NCBI GenBank assembly: GCA_019914945.1
Contig: CM034100.1
Location: forward strand, 3,299,209 to 3,363,208
Reading direction: 5' to 3'
Source of the DNA: Typha latifolia
Lineage: Eukaryota; Streptophyta; Magnoliopsida; Poales; Typhaceae
DNA: 64,000 bases
The notes beneath the pieces were generated by a model. It was given only the letters and a program-made list of their open reading frames with translations, did not search any database and was not told the origin of the DNA. The position numbers and the translations under genes are program-made. Shown one piece after another: positions 1 to 13,800 of this stretch (position 1 is the first letter of the stretch; each line of letters starts with the position of its first letter).

Positions 1-234
1 ACTGAACTACCAACACGATTGATGAACATTGTCAGTTTGTAGTGAACATAACTGTATCCTCTGTTAGTTCGTAATCGTAATAACTGTAACAGTTTATGTT
101 TTCATGTCCTGAGGTCATGCTTATGTCACTGTATAACCCAGCAAAATCATAGAAACTGGCAAACGTTGCTGCCTATAACATATTCGTTTGCCTTTCTCAC
201 CTCGAGCAAATTTACCTCTTTCTGAATGTTCCAG

Positions 235-416
235 TGGTTGCTCATGAGACTGCAAGCAAGGAATGCAGGAAGAAGATGGCAGAAGGTTATGCATCGAATA
301 TCTCTGGCAACAAAGTGGCAAGTCAAAAAGATGTCCTGCGAAGAAAGTCACAAGATGATAACTCACAGGCTTCTTCACCGTCAAAGATCAAACAGAGAAG
401 GAAAGCAATCAAGTAA
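235..416 (+). CDS. Probable 3'-terminal exon of an unrecognised gene
   Basis: A pyrimidine-rich stretch ending in ...GTTCCAG at 234 looks like a splice acceptor. The frame that follows reads VAHETASKECRKKMAEGY and ends in a lysine/arginine-rich tail (KIKQRRKAIK) at a TAA at 414-416. The basic, serine-rich C-terminus would suit a nuclear protein or NLS, but this is inference. The upstream exons lie outside the window, so family and function cannot be named. A second open frame runs through the same bases (from 226); I prefer this one because its composition is more protein-like and the acceptor fits. Positions 1-234 would then be intron. Confidence 0.4.
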
Positions 417-2600
417 TGTTTAACACTGAAGGAGTGGTGCTTATTGTCAGGTTAATCTGATAGGTAATGATTTAAAGATTTTGTATGCTGAATGTGTTGG
501 ACATCAAGCACCAAAAGCAACTGGTTTTTGTAGTCCAAGTGATGAACAGATTGAGATGTCTTCCGCTCTCTTCTGTGTAGAAGGCAAACAGAAAGCATTG
601 GAGCTTACTTGCCTAAACTTCAGCCGGCAGAAGTTTTGGAATAGTTCCATACGTGTGATAGAGGTGAATGAAATATGGTTCTCAAACCATTCCCGTATAA
701 ACAAATGCATGGGAATTATAGTGGATCAACTACTCATCAACAGTGGTCAGAATCTTCTTTCAGAACCGGCAGAAATGTTGCTGCTTGAAGGTATATGTGT
801 CACCACTTGGATTCCACAATGAATCCTCCAAGAAACAATGACACATTTTCTCTACTTTCATCGCCGACGAAGATCACAGGCTATGATTAGCACGAGTACA
901 CACATCTCTACTATTGACATTCTATACTTCTGTAGCTATTGAGGCTATCTTTTAATGCCATCTGATTTGCTAATTGTTGATGTCCTTAAATCTAATCTCT
1001 TGATGCTGAATATTTGAATATTGCTTACTTATTCAGATGACAACCATTACAGAGCGGGATGTCCTAAGACTAGAGGCCTAGTCAAAACCAGTATCCATCA
1101 GCGAGCTAGTGGTTTTAGTTCTCCTGGAGGTAAGCACATTAATCTCATTCTCCAAGAAGACAATACCTTTAATTAGAAAAAAAAAACTATTAGTCACTAC
1201 TTTGAAATGGTCAAACTGTTTTGTTGCGAGCTTGCCTATATATATATGTCGTTGGAAGAGTCTCCACGGAGTTCGGCAGTTCAAGGGTCCAATAGAAAAA
1301 TATTGATGGACTAAATCTATTATAATACAACAGAATTATATCCAGTCAGACATCTTAATGTGCTCTATTTAGGCAGACGAGTAATTTGGTTTTTGGGTCA
1401 CAAAGTATACATAGCATGACTGGTTGTTGTTGACTGAACACAAAACTTCCCGTCATGGCTGATTACAGAATAAAACGTTTGAATTCTTGCAGTCTTCATC
1501 TAAAGTGCCATTTCCTGTATCCCGATTAATGTCTAAAAGCAGAAGGATCTAAAACCTTATAAACTATCACAATGGAATCTTCGTTCATTTCGATCATTCA
1601 GAACCCGTGAAGGCTAAAATTACACTCCAAAAGAGATTGCCCGCAGATAGCTTCAGCTGAAGAAATTTATGCACCCTGTTATTATGTGATATCTTTTTGC
1701 TGGCTATCTTAAGGTGAAAGATTTCTTTTGACATTGCATGATGCTTAGAGTGCGTCCCGGATTAGCCTCGTAATGGCCAACTTATTTATTCTACAAGCTC
1801 TAATTAATTTTAAAAAAACCTACATATTAATATGATTAGTGAAGAATTACTGTATTTTAATTTTAAAAATAATTAGTGGAACGCTGCCAATGTCAAAATT
1901 TGCACTTAGAGAGGTCTGCTATTATTTTATGAAATAATTATATCTTGACCCCCTTAAACTGTTGCTTATTTTATTTTTCGTGATACATTGACCTCTTAAT
2001 TATGAAAACCTTCGAAATACACTTTCTATTAGATATTCATTAGATTATTTATTAAAAAATAATATGAGTATCGCATGATTAATTCTAGGCCCTTTGAGGA
2101 TCATTTTATTTTATTTTTTAAGGAAAAAAAGAGCAAAATTGAGGTGCAATAGTCATTTGATATTTTGATTAACACTATTAAGAAATAATTTTTGTTTTAT
2201 AAATCAGAGGGTCAATGTGAATAAAAAAGTATTTGCATGTAGAAATAAGCAGTAGATCTTAGTATAATTATCTCTTATTTTATCTATCTAATCTTTCCTA
2301 CACCACAAGTAAGAGGAAAGTTAGATGCCCAACTAACCAAACCAAACGTCCCCCCAGTGGCACACCTAAACAAGTCATTCTCGCGCAGACAAACGTGACC
2401 GCAAAGCTACAACTTGAAACCGTCTCCTTAACTAAAATCTAAGATCACATCATGCACCGTCCATCCCTTCCCCATCTCTCCCAGCAGAATCTGAGTCGTT
2501 GATGAGATCACACAACCCGAACTTAGCGAATACCGTTCCAATCCAACGGCTATGATCGATTGACACCACATTTTGTGGACTTGAGAGGCACGCAAAAGAC
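417..2600. other. Intergenic region, no gene recognised
   Basis: This region is AT-rich. An open frame at 481-822 (113 codons) has no recognisable domain and may be 3'UTR or a decayed exon of the upstream gene. From about 1800 to 2300 the DNA is very AT-rich, with poly-A/T runs typical of plant intergenic sequence. No tRNA, repeat array or transposon ends were recognised by eye. Confidence 0.5.
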
Positions 2601-2606
2601 CGGAAA

Positions 2607-2614
2607 TATAAATA
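2607..2614 (+). promoter_or_regulatory. TATA box of the agenet-ENT gene
   Basis: TATAAATA lies in AT-rich DNA just upstream of a purine-rich leader (about 2680-2795) that ends in a donor-like AAAG|GTCAGT. This predicts transcription starting near 2640. The inference rests on sequence and spacing only. Confidence 0.45.
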
Positions 2615-2795
2615 TTTACCCATTAAAGCATACTTAGTATTATTTCACCCTATTCTGCACATATTCCCAAACTTTAGTTTTGGCCGAGAGCGGAAGGCGA
2701 GAGAAGAATTCGTAGAGAGACATAAGAGAATTAGAGAGACCATCGCGTTCGATCTCCTTCGCGGTCCTTCTCTCCATTGTTTTCCACTCGAAAGG

Positions 2796-3405
2796 TCAGT
2801 AATCTCTTTCTTTTTGTGACTTTTTCTTTTGCAATTGCTTACTATTTGGTAATCGTATTCATCATCTGTTTTAGGCTTCGAGTCGCGTCGATATATTTTG
2901 TTTGTTGATCGTTGATCGTTGATCGATGCGTTTTCTGGAGCTAGATATTGATTTCCTTTTCTTTATCTCCTCCTTTTCGTACTCGAGGGATTTACGCTTT
3001 ACATAATTCTCGGAAAATAAGATTTTGTATATAGAGATTTTGATCGATGCAGGTTCGTAATTTGTAATCTTGCAGTGTTGCGTCAACTGTTGGTTGATTT
3101 ATTTAATTTCGAAGTGCTGATAACTGAGTAAAATATATGGTTGATCTTGGTTTATTTACTTTGATCAATGCCGCGATGAATCATCATTCACCTACTTCTA
3201 TATCAGATTTTATTGGAGCGATCTGATTTAATTTATTTTTGGAGATCTAAGGTTTTACCATTATCATCTTGGATTTTTTTAATAATACTATTGGATCTGT
3301 TCTTGATAATTTTGATGCTCAATTTAAATGTTTAACATTATTTTGAATTTAATTTATCTGTTCCTCGTATTGATCTGGACTTCATCCTTATATTGTTATA
3401 ATTAG
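2796..3405 (+). other. Probable 5'UTR intron of the agenet-ENT gene
   Basis: A good donor (AAAG|GTCAGT) follows the leader, and an acceptor (TATAATTAG) lies about 20 bases before the ATG at 3427. The interval is T-rich, as plant introns are, and has no open frame in the gene direction. Long leader introns of this kind often raise expression in plants. The exact acceptor is uncertain; TGCAG near 3052 is an alternative. Confidence 0.5.
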
Positions 3406-3426
3406 AATTGGAACTCCTCATCAATC

Positions 3427-4842
3427 ATGAGATTCAAGAAGGGCAGCAAGGTGGAGGTATTTAACCAACAGGAGGTGCCCTCAGGCTCTTGGAGGCCTGC
3501 TGAGATTGTCTCAGGCAATGGTCACACCCATTATGTTAAATATGCTCAATGTTCTCCAGACACATGTGCACCTTTGGAGAGAGTACCGAGAAAGGCAATT
3601 AGACCCTGTCCTCCCCAGGTGGAATACCCCCTACATTGGGTCACTGGTGACATCCTCGAGGTTTTCGACAATGGCTCGTGGAAGCTTGCAGAAATGTCAA
3701 CTGTGATTGATGGGCATTATTATTTCGTTAGGCTTCTTGGGTCCTCCAGGGAATTCAAAGCCCAGACATCTTATCTTAGATTGCGACAGCTTTGGCAAGA
3801 TGACAAATGGATTGTGATTTCAAAGGTACCATCATCTAATCATTTTTTTTGGTATCGCATCTGTGGTGGACATTCACCCGTATTGTTCAGCTTTTAGCTT
3901 GAATTTATTGTTTAACTACAAATGCCTCTCTCTCTCTAGAATATCAGGTTTGGAATTGTCATAGTAAATATGTAAATTGTGTTAGTATCATGATATAAAT
4001 GTTTGTATTGTATCTTTCTCCATACTTTCTAAAATGTTTTTTCTGTTTACTGCTAGGATTCTGGAAAATGTGCTGGTGGACTATCTAGGAGTCTGTCAAA
4101 AGTAGAGAACTTCAGTTCCGAGATGCCTAAGTTACATGCGCAGAATTGCTCAAAGGATGACTACCCTCGGTCTAAACACCATAATGTTTTTGAGAGACCA
4201 TTTCGAGGTTCATTTGTAGGCATGAAGAGGAAGGCACCTATTCTACTGCCTCCTGCTAAGGCATGCAGTCAAGCTATTAAAAAGCCACGAGCAATGGAAA
4301 GGGATGGAAGACGCAAAGAGCTGATTGTGGAGCATTCACCACTTTTAACCATAAAGGTAGATGCTGTTGCTTCACCATGCACAAAGCTGGGTGAAAAATA
4401 CATGCATGCTTCCTTAGACAACAAAACAACTGGCTTTTCTAAAATGGACTCAGGGATGGGAGTAGCACACGTTGAGTATCAGCATATTGAATCAAATGTG
4501 GGACCTAGTGATCCAGAGAGTACCTCATCCTCTGTTGGTAGTTGTAGCACCAGAAATAGCCCTTATATGTCACCCTGCTACCCTCTAGCTGGTTTAACTC
4601 AAGACTTTTGTAGTAATTCTAGTGATGCTGAAACTTCATCTGAGTTAGGAAGAGATGAAGATATGCTGAAAATAGACACTCATTTGCTAGAGTTGCATGC
4701 CTATCGTTCCACATTGATGGCCTTATATTCTTCTGGGCCCATAAGTTGGGAACAAGAAGCACTGATGACAAATCTGCGGCTTAATCTAAACATCTCAAAT
4801 GATGAACATTTATTGGAGTTGAGGAACTTAGTTTCTTCTTAA
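3427..4842 (+). CDS. Agenet and ENT domain protein (putative chromatin reader)
   Basis: Two coding exons, 3427-3825 and 4057-4842, joined in phase 0 (AAG|GTACC ... CTAG|GAT), give 394 residues. Residues about 1-65 and 66-130 are tandem agenet (plant Tudor-like) modules, starting FKKGSKVEVF and ending DDKWIVISK with the expected aromatic and charged residues. A low-complexity middle with basic patches (KRKAP, KKPR) could hold an NLS. The last 65 residues or so (HLLELHAYRSTLMALYSSG ... WEQEALMTNLRLNL) are an ENT domain, the fold first seen in EMSY. Agenet-ENT proteins are known in plants and are thought to bind modified histone tails and partner proteins in the nucleus. The start codon opens directly onto the first agenet strand. 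Length and architecture look complete. The individual ligand is unknown. Confidence 0.85.
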
Positions 4843-7800
4843 GTCCCTCTTAGCTAGCCGAAAGACATTAAGTTATTGCTGAGTAGTGTTTTTGCTAGCA
4901 TATCTTTCAATTTCTTTTTTTATTCATTCTGTATTAGCTGAGTGAAGCTTCATGGAAAATTTTTGTATCATAAAATGATTAAAGGCATGGAAAAGATTGA
5001 AAGATACTATCTTAAATCCTTTTTGCCTGAATTTGGTGTCAACTATTCTTTCTACAATTTCTTGTGTTTGGTTGTAGCATGTAGTGGTATTCTATACAAA
5101 GCACAGGAAACTTTATCTGATAAAGTCTTTCAGTACTGCAATTATCATCTGTATGAAACAGTTTTCTGTGGTCCTATGTAGCTTAGGACATTTTTTATAT
5201 ACAGTGGAAGCTCCTTTTTGTACTTAAATAATCACTGTGAGTTTATCTGAGAGTGTTGTCTGGTCTTCTAACAGTTCTGCAACATGTCATGCATATTTGC
5301 CAAAAAGAAAAAAAAATATCTGGAGCTTTATGCAGCATGGGAAATATCTTTGTCAATGAAATTGGCAGGTCTCATTACCATTAATTTTGATGCTTAACAA
5401 TGTATTTTCTTCTTCCTTTTTTTATTTTTGGGGTCTGGGGTGGTGGTGGTGGTGGGGATTGGGGGGATATTAGTTGTTGCATTTGATCTGACTGACAGAT
5501 GAATCTGTAGCCTGAGAAACCTCTATGAGTTTTTTATTTAAATTGGTTGCTCTTGTAGAAAGGGCATTTTGAGCATTTTTGTTAATGTGTTGCTGTTCTG
5601 GTTGAACTTTGGCCACTTTGCCTTTTGTCATAGAGTATGCACCTTCAAAGTGTATGATTTCCTGGACATATTTGATACTTCTTATGCGTTTTCCAGGGCC
5701 GATGTTGGAGGCTTGCAAATCATGCTTCCATAGGTCCGTGATGATGTTGGAGGTTGTCACGTGTTTTGCACTTCAAACAATGTGGCAACAATTCCATCTG
5801 TTTCTTACAAGTCACAGCATAGCCAGTACATGATGAATGTTTGGTACTTTTTATTTCATTTATTTGCTTCTATTTCATTCTGCTATGCATCCGGTACTTG
5901 ATATCTCATGGGAGGAACCAGGGATGTCACCAGGGAATTGCGAGTGAATATTTTGATGTGAGTGTTTGAATGGATTTAAGTGAAAAAGTTTCACTTGCCA
6001 GAAAACTCTATAAGCTACTTCTCACTACAACTACTAAATGTAGGTACTTATTGATTTATTTCTATATATAAGGTATAGTTGATTTGGGGTCAGCAAGAGC
6101 ATAAGGATGGAGTCATGGAACTATGATGTAAACATGTGTTGGAAGCATTTCCTTGGAGATGCTTTAAAATTTTTGTTGTAATTAGATCATTGAAGTAATT
6201 TGCAGAATAGCATGCATAAGGCATGATTGAGATAAATTAGAAATTTGAAGTCTACAGAGACCCTTTCCTTTTGAAAGTTGGAATACTAGACACATTGTTT
6301 CATTTAATCTTTAAACTCTCTTCCTTGAGTCTTGTAGACCTGAGTTGAGGTCAAGTAGTTAGGTTCGGGATGGGCTTAGATTCAATCTTGAATCATATGA
6401 CACAATATTTGCTCATTTGATCCTCTGATATCATTTACTGTAATAAAGTATTGCTCTTGATTCTGATGCAATACAAGTTGCTCTAATACCAATTCCTGCA
6501 ACATATTTACAATATGATGATAATTCAGGTGTTTAAAGATAAATATTGCAAGATCAATATGTTCAATTTCTCCATGATATTATCTAGAAACAACAGTATT
6601 TATATCAAGTCCAGCAAATAGATAAGTTTCTAGTAACAATAATTGCAATAGTAAGTCGCTATTCCTATGCTAGTAAATAAACAGCTAAACCAATGAAAGA
6701 TATCTTTTGCTGAGCAAACTGCTGGCTTTCTACAGTCAATCAAACAAAGAAAACTCTATTCTTCTTTGTTTTTCCTTGTACTGAGAAAGGAGCCTCCACA
6801 AGTAGAAGATTAAAGGAGAGGAGGAAAGGAAAAGAAGTTCTGTCTATGTCAGTAGTACTGGTGTTGTTCATGTGAATGACGAGCAAATTATCAAGTGCTA
6901 CTCACAAAACAATGATTTATTATTTTAGTACTTTATTTGTCTTCTCATTGGATGAAAAGTTTATATTAGCATCAATGCCGTCTAATATGACATTTAATCT
7001 CAGCATCAGCATTTAATTGTTAGTAAAGGATCATATCACAACATACAGCTAAAAGATAAAATTGATGTTTAGTTTCTCTAATGCATTTGATCCTGATATT
7101 AATTTTCTCTACAAGCTATCCTCACTAAAATGAACAGGTTTTAACATTATTAATATTTTGAAAATTATGTAGGCATTGATCACATCCTTATTTCTGCTCA
7201 TGCTTTCAATACTATGAACTTGTAATTGTTGGTTATCTTGTGATTTCTAAGTTTCAACTTCTTTATCTGGCTGTGTTGCACCTGCAGTGAATCAGACTGT
7301 CTAAAACTTGATGCTTTGGTTGAAAGCAATTAAAGTGAGCTACACTTTTTTTTTGCTATTTACACTGCAAGGAAAAAACTTCCTCTGTTATGCTAGTGAC
7401 TCATTATCTTTATAAATTGTTGCAACTTCTTTTCTTCTCTCATGGTGCCTTGTCCACATCATCCTCTTTGTAGCAACTCTATTTGTCAGTGATCATCATT
7501 CGAGGACTAATTAAGTATAGGAATATCTTCCTAATGGAAGAGTGATTGGACTGTATTGGTTTGATTTGGGATTTTCTTATTTGGTTTTTAAGGTTTGGAT
7601 TTTAGTTTAGCAGTTGTTAGTTCTGGGAATAACCTACAATGCGTCCCACTGGCATGTTTGAATTCTGAAATAAAATTTTATTTTATTTTTAATATTAGAT
7701 ACTCACAGAATGTTGGAGTTTCCTCTCTCCTATGAAAACCAGCATATTGTTTTCTTGTAAATAGTGGCTTTTTATTTTCTTGAAACAACGATTTTTTTTG

Positions 7801-10800
7801 GTGACATTATTCAAATGTGATGACCACTTAAATGATGACTTTTTTTTGGCATTTCTCGACTCTAGGCCCATACCATCAATTATATATATCATGTTTCAGT
7901 TGTCTTCTTTCACCTCTACTCTCTGTGTACTACATTCGTGATATTGTTATCATTACTACATGTCAAGGACACAGTTCTCTACTATGCTAGTGACTCATCA
8001 GATCTAGCAACTTCTGAAAGTTACTTTTATCTTGTGGATTTGCTGTTTACATATGTTGAACCAGCTGAATCAAATTAACAATATTATCTTGCATTATTCT
8101 TTTGTTTCTTCTTTCTCAATCTCATCCATCTTAGCTTCACAATTTTTGATCCTGCTACATTGCCATGCCTTTTCTTCTGTTAAACATTTTTTAATACTTA
8201 TTCAGCATTTCATCAAGGAAACATTTTCAGAAACTTATATGTTCAGCTATATAATACAAGCACCACTTTTCGCTACTAAGATATGGAGGAAAGGCTTTTC
8301 TTTTCTAGCCTTTCCGGATGTGGTTTGTAGATTCTCTGATGATTTTAAGTTATCACTGAGCCATTCAGTTGCAGGAATCCAAGTGAGATGGCTAACCACC
8401 AAGACTAAACCTTGAGCTGTATGTTCTGGCTCACAATTTTTTTCTGGGTCTGTTTCAGTAGTCTATCAGTGAGGGTAATATCATTTTGAAGTCATGTAGA
8501 TTTGTACAATCATTTTCTGTGAATTGTACCTAAATAAATCAAATTCTTTGTGGAAATTCTGCCCTGCTTTCTGGCATTGATTTATAATTTTATACTAGTT
8601 GAACCTACTTATCTTATTGTACTTCACTTTGTTAAGAAAGTATTTTAAATGGGTTAAGTTCATAGGAGTTTGTAGTTCCACGTTGGTTATATTGTATACC
8701 CTTTAGCACTTTTATAAGATCTGCCAGGTTCAATATCAAGAAAGTTTGACAGCATGATAGATGTGTAATTGGTAAGGTGAACCAATCATTCCATTGTATA
8801 GAAACATATTTTTTCTGATGGCTTCTCAGTAGACAAACAAAGTTGACCATTATTTTTCCTTTTTTCCTGCATTCCAACAATTTAAGTATGTTTTTGCTCA
8901 TTAGTCATCCAAAGTACATTAGTATCTGGGCCTTTTTATTTTCTACAATTTGCTTTTCTGTGTGCTCTTTATAGCAGGAAATATTATGGTTACTGTACAT
9001 CAGTTATGACGTACTGCCTTGATGTATGCAGCTTACTTCAGGGAATAACAAGTCTCGACATCATGATACCAGTTAGTATGATGACAGCCTGGCTCATCCA
9101 CATTACAAATAACTGTAATGCATCTATTAGATCAAAAGATCAAATGGTTGTTGGGAAGCTGAACAGTTCAATGTTATGGCTGAATGGTAACTCCTTTCTA
9201 ATCCATAATTAGCACGATGTACAGATCTAAGGAAGACTTTTTTTTCTTTGCTTTTGGTCGTAAGCTGGCTATAGTTACTTTACATGTTGATACAATAATC
9301 AACTCTTATAGAATAGAATTATTTTGTTATTGTCAAGTAATTCTGTTAAATTTATCTAATTCATTAAGTTTGAATTAGTGACGGGCTAATTATATTCAGC
9401 AAAGTGGGTGAATTGACGGTGATACTGGTGAGAGCTGCTAATTCTAATACCTACTTTTGATAATGTGGTGAAGATCTTAGTATTGATTGATCAATATTTG
9501 CCAGTGGAAAACTTTTAGTCCTGAAAAGAGAAATGTGTATAATGAATCATAGTTACATAAGTTTTAAGTTATATGGTGAGGGAAGTTAGAATTAGGTCAA
9601 ATAATCAACTATCTAGAGCGATCTCACTGGTCATTTTCCTGATGTTTGTGTATACTGTAAATTTTTTTCCTGAGTTCAGCTTAATTTTCTGTAGGATAAT
9701 GGAAGAATTATTCTGGGAAATGGTGGGAAATGAGATATCAAGAGATATGAGATACTTATCACATATTGGCAACTATTATGGATAGCATGAAGATAGTGAA
9801 GACGCGGACAGCATATAAGACCTTTAGAGATCCCTGGAGTTGCTCGTGGAAGAAAAACATGGATGCTGAAATAAAAGAAAATGCCGTACCAGGAACATCA
9901 GGTTTACATTCTCGTAACAATCTGACTAATGATGCTTCATTCTCTAACTATTATTGCATTAGGTTCAGAGAAAGAGAGAAGTTCAACTTTAGCTTTATCT
10001 ACCACTATGAGCCTGAATTGCTGAATTTTGTTGCATTTATAAATGTTTTAGGTAATAAAGTTTGTTCTTACGCAAGAGCAGTGATAGTCAGACCTTTTGA
10101 AAGAGTATCTAGATAAGGATATCAGCACATCAATTTCTAATGCTGGTGTTAAGTACCAACCTTTTGATGCGGTGCACTCAATTGTCCAGTGGAGTTAATG
10201 TGCTGGTGGACCAGTCATGGGACCAAATTATTTCCTTACTAGCACAAGCCTGCAGTGATTTATGGGTCTCTCTCCCCCTTTGTGCTTGGCCATTGCTGGT
10301 CTGAAGTTAGTGAACAAGGAGGAATAAATGATCACCAGGGCTGCCCACATGAGTTTTATAGTTATCTATTCTCACACTATTACAGGAGTACATTGATTGA
10401 TATGGTTATGGACAGCACACTTTCACCACTTCATGTGCATTAAAACTATTCTTAGCCTATATATTCTCTTAATATCCCATTCATCTATTCATGTAAGGAA
10501 CATGGATTGGTCACTTCCTTATGCACTATCCTCTTTTCCTGCATCAGGTTTTAAAAGTAAAATTTCTTGCAAGGGCTCATTTCTTTTGTTGATGGAGCCC
10601 CACTGTGATTAAAAGAAGGTGACTCACATCTATGTTTATCCAAATGGCCTACCTTATCGGTTCTTTTGTTCCTGAACAGGTTGAATATGCTCATGTGACT
10701 ATTTGAATAGTCACGTGTCAGACATGTGAGAGATGGGTGTCGATGCATATGAAAATCATCAACAAAGATACCTCGCCCTGTCCATAGAAAATCAAATCAT

Positions 10801-13800
10801 TGGTATGTTTTTGTTCAGTCATTTGTCATTTAAATACCTCACAGAGTATACTCTGTGATTAATTACTCGTTTATTACTTTATTTCTGCTGGGATAGATGG
10901 CGGTTTGAAAAACAGTGCTTGAATTAGGAAACTATTTGTTGATCTTCTTATGATTTTGGCTTGCATACGAATGAGAAGAACCCATTTATTTATATGTTCT
11001 GGGTGGTAACTTTGGCACCTTAGTTGCTTTACAACATACTTCTGCAAGAATTTCAAAGGGAAAAGGATATTTCAGTGCTTAAATTGTTTGCTATTGAGAG
11101 ATGGATAGAGGATACATAGGGAGTTGGAAATTTTCAAAATCAGGATCATTTTTTGTGAAGAATAAGAAATGAAAACGTCTATGGTATGATCAATATGGAG
11201 CTTTAGAAAAAAATATATTATTTTATAAGCATTATCTCGACAGCCCATAGTAATAGAGATGCTGACAGGAGAGCAAGTACATGACATGTGCATCATGCCT
11301 TAGGTACAGAGGAATAGGGTGATGCAAAACTAACTAAAAGGATGTTAGTATTAGGTTTATGGATATCTGAAAGAGATGAACGGGTACATAAAACTCTTAA
11401 ATAAATGTTGGATTAACTGGGCTTAAAAAGAACATATGATTGGAGAGCATATATTCCTAGCTAAAAATCATGGGACTTCATATGTTTGTTCATTACATGA
11501 AAGTTCCTTGGTGAAACATCTTCACATGCATCCATTTTGCTTACAATTCTTATAAAGGCATCGTGAGACACAATTTTGAGACAGAACTTGTATACTTTTT
11601 TTCTTTTGCTATTTCCACATAGCATATGCATATCTATTATTCTCTCTGCATGTTTTGGGTTTCCCTTTGGGCAGGTGTATTGGTCTAGAACAATTACAGA
11701 AGCTCTGTTATCTCATACATGAGATATTTACATGCAAAAGCAAGATTATATTATCTTGGTCAGTCATGAGGTTGATTAACTATTCCTTGATGAAAATATA
11801 ATTAATCTATTAAATTATTTGCTCAATAGGAAAGGATACGTTGCTACAGCTAAGTGTGTTTCTACGTTGCTGTCACTAAGCTGAATGCAGCTGTAACCAA
11901 CCAACCTCAGGAGAAGAGAAGTGCGGAGGTTGTGAGATCAGAGATGAAAGCAATGTTGGACAAAAAATAATTTCTTTGTGAGAAGGCAAGAGACCCTACA
12001 TTACAATAATAAGGAGATTGCTTTGTTGTTTCTTTGTAAAGCATTCCAACAGATTGACACAAATCAAGGGAAGGACCTTTGGCATTTAGTTGGGGCAATA
12101 GAGGCTGATCAATAAATAAATGAGCTTTATTAAGGAGTACTTTCAGCTGAAACCATGGATCTATGGAATTATTGGGAAGTGCACTCTAGTAGTTATAGAA
12201 TTGTTCATGTGGGCGGCCTCCCAAGGTTCCTGCTTTAATTTATGGGATTTTTAGGTCTCATATGAGCTGGAATCCATGGGGAGTGTAAAATCCAAGCATG
12301 CCAAGCTCAACACCATGTGTTTCTTCCTGGAATGGGAGATAATAGTACTTCAATTATTCTTTTCAGCAAGATTGAAGGTGGGGTGGACTTGGGAAGTGGA
12401 AGAGCTGACATTAGGTTGTCCACATTGAGATGTTGTGCGTAGAACCTCGACTACTGCTGGGGAATCGTTGGTCGGACTGCTGTCGGGCATAGGCTTCAGT
12501 GTAACAGACCAACTTGATGTGTCCCACCTCGACCAAATATGTGTTTCTTTTCTTTTCTCAGCTTGTTTGTTTATTTGAGATCGTAATTAGATCTCATGTA
12601 CGAGAGCTTGTGAATGGTTCTGGTGTGGAACAAATGGTTAAACCCCACTTGGAAGATAGGTTGCAAGGTAACTGTCCAACTGTAGAGTTCAAATATGATG
12701 TCTAGGTTGTCGATAAGCTTGATTTTTGGTCCATGGTCCAGTTGACAAGTTGGTATAGATTGGTATCTGTAACTTTAGATTCACATTGTGTGACATCTTC
12801 TGCATCTTGGACAATCAAACATGCCATCGGCTTGTGACCTTTCACTTCAGAATGTTTAATCTAATATAGAAGAGATACAATTTTCAAAAAATTTACCTTG
12901 AAGGTAGTCTAAACCCATTAATTATAGATCTTAAGTACTATTTGTTGGTTATCTTGTAGTTGACTTGAGCATTCGGAATGTTGGTGAGAGTAGTTAAGCC
13001 GCTATTAAGATATAACCCTATCATCAGGTAAATTGCTCTTTGTTGATTTCTGATATTATAGCATATATAGATTACTAAGTTCCATTCGCCTCCCCCTATG
13101 ATTGCATGAGATAAATGACTTCTTGCTTCCACATGATTTCACATGCTATTGGTTTCTTGGGTCAATCCAGCTTCATCAGAATATGAAATTACAATTCAAG
13201 GAGGGGAAAAGGAAAGCTGGGTGTTGTGATATATACTTGCTCGAGGACTTGCATTTGAAATTGTTAGCAACCTTGCGCCATTACAAGCCACATCTTTTGG
13301 TTGATAGAATTATCTTCAAGTACAACTTGTGGGCCATAGGTGTTTGTGCAGATCTTTTCTAGGACGTCATTTTATGTTGCACAGCTGGAGGATCCTAGCT
13401 ACTGGACATAAGAGAACTTTACTTATTCACTAAGATGCTCTTTTAGCATCATTTTAATAGAGAAGTTTGACGCAAAGACCAAAAGTCTCCTTTCCCTCTT
13501 AGAGATTAACAGGAGGATCTGAGATATATAATTGCAAGTCTGCATTAGTGTATGGATCGCCACTAACAGGAGTATCAAAACAAGTCATAAAGAAATGATC
13601 CTCTCGAGAAAGGACAAGAGATGGTGCCTGGTATATCAAGACATTTACAGTACTCTTGTTTCCTGCTTTCCATTCTCGTTCTGATCATCAACTTAGTTTG
13701 AATTGAAATGAACCAGCAACGCCTCAAAGCATTGGAATGGAAGCTTCCTGTTATTCTCTTCATTTCATTTCTCTAGGACACAAGCACATGAATGCACAAG

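Noticed and set aside
5470..5760. 96-codon minus-strand frame with protein-like composition
   Set aside because: It lacks an ATG (starts at GTG), has stops just upstream and no family match.
8032..8415. 127-codon plus-strand frame
   Set aside because: Hydrophobic and Phe/Ser/Ile-rich, as expected of AT-rich non-coding DNA; no domain or splice context.
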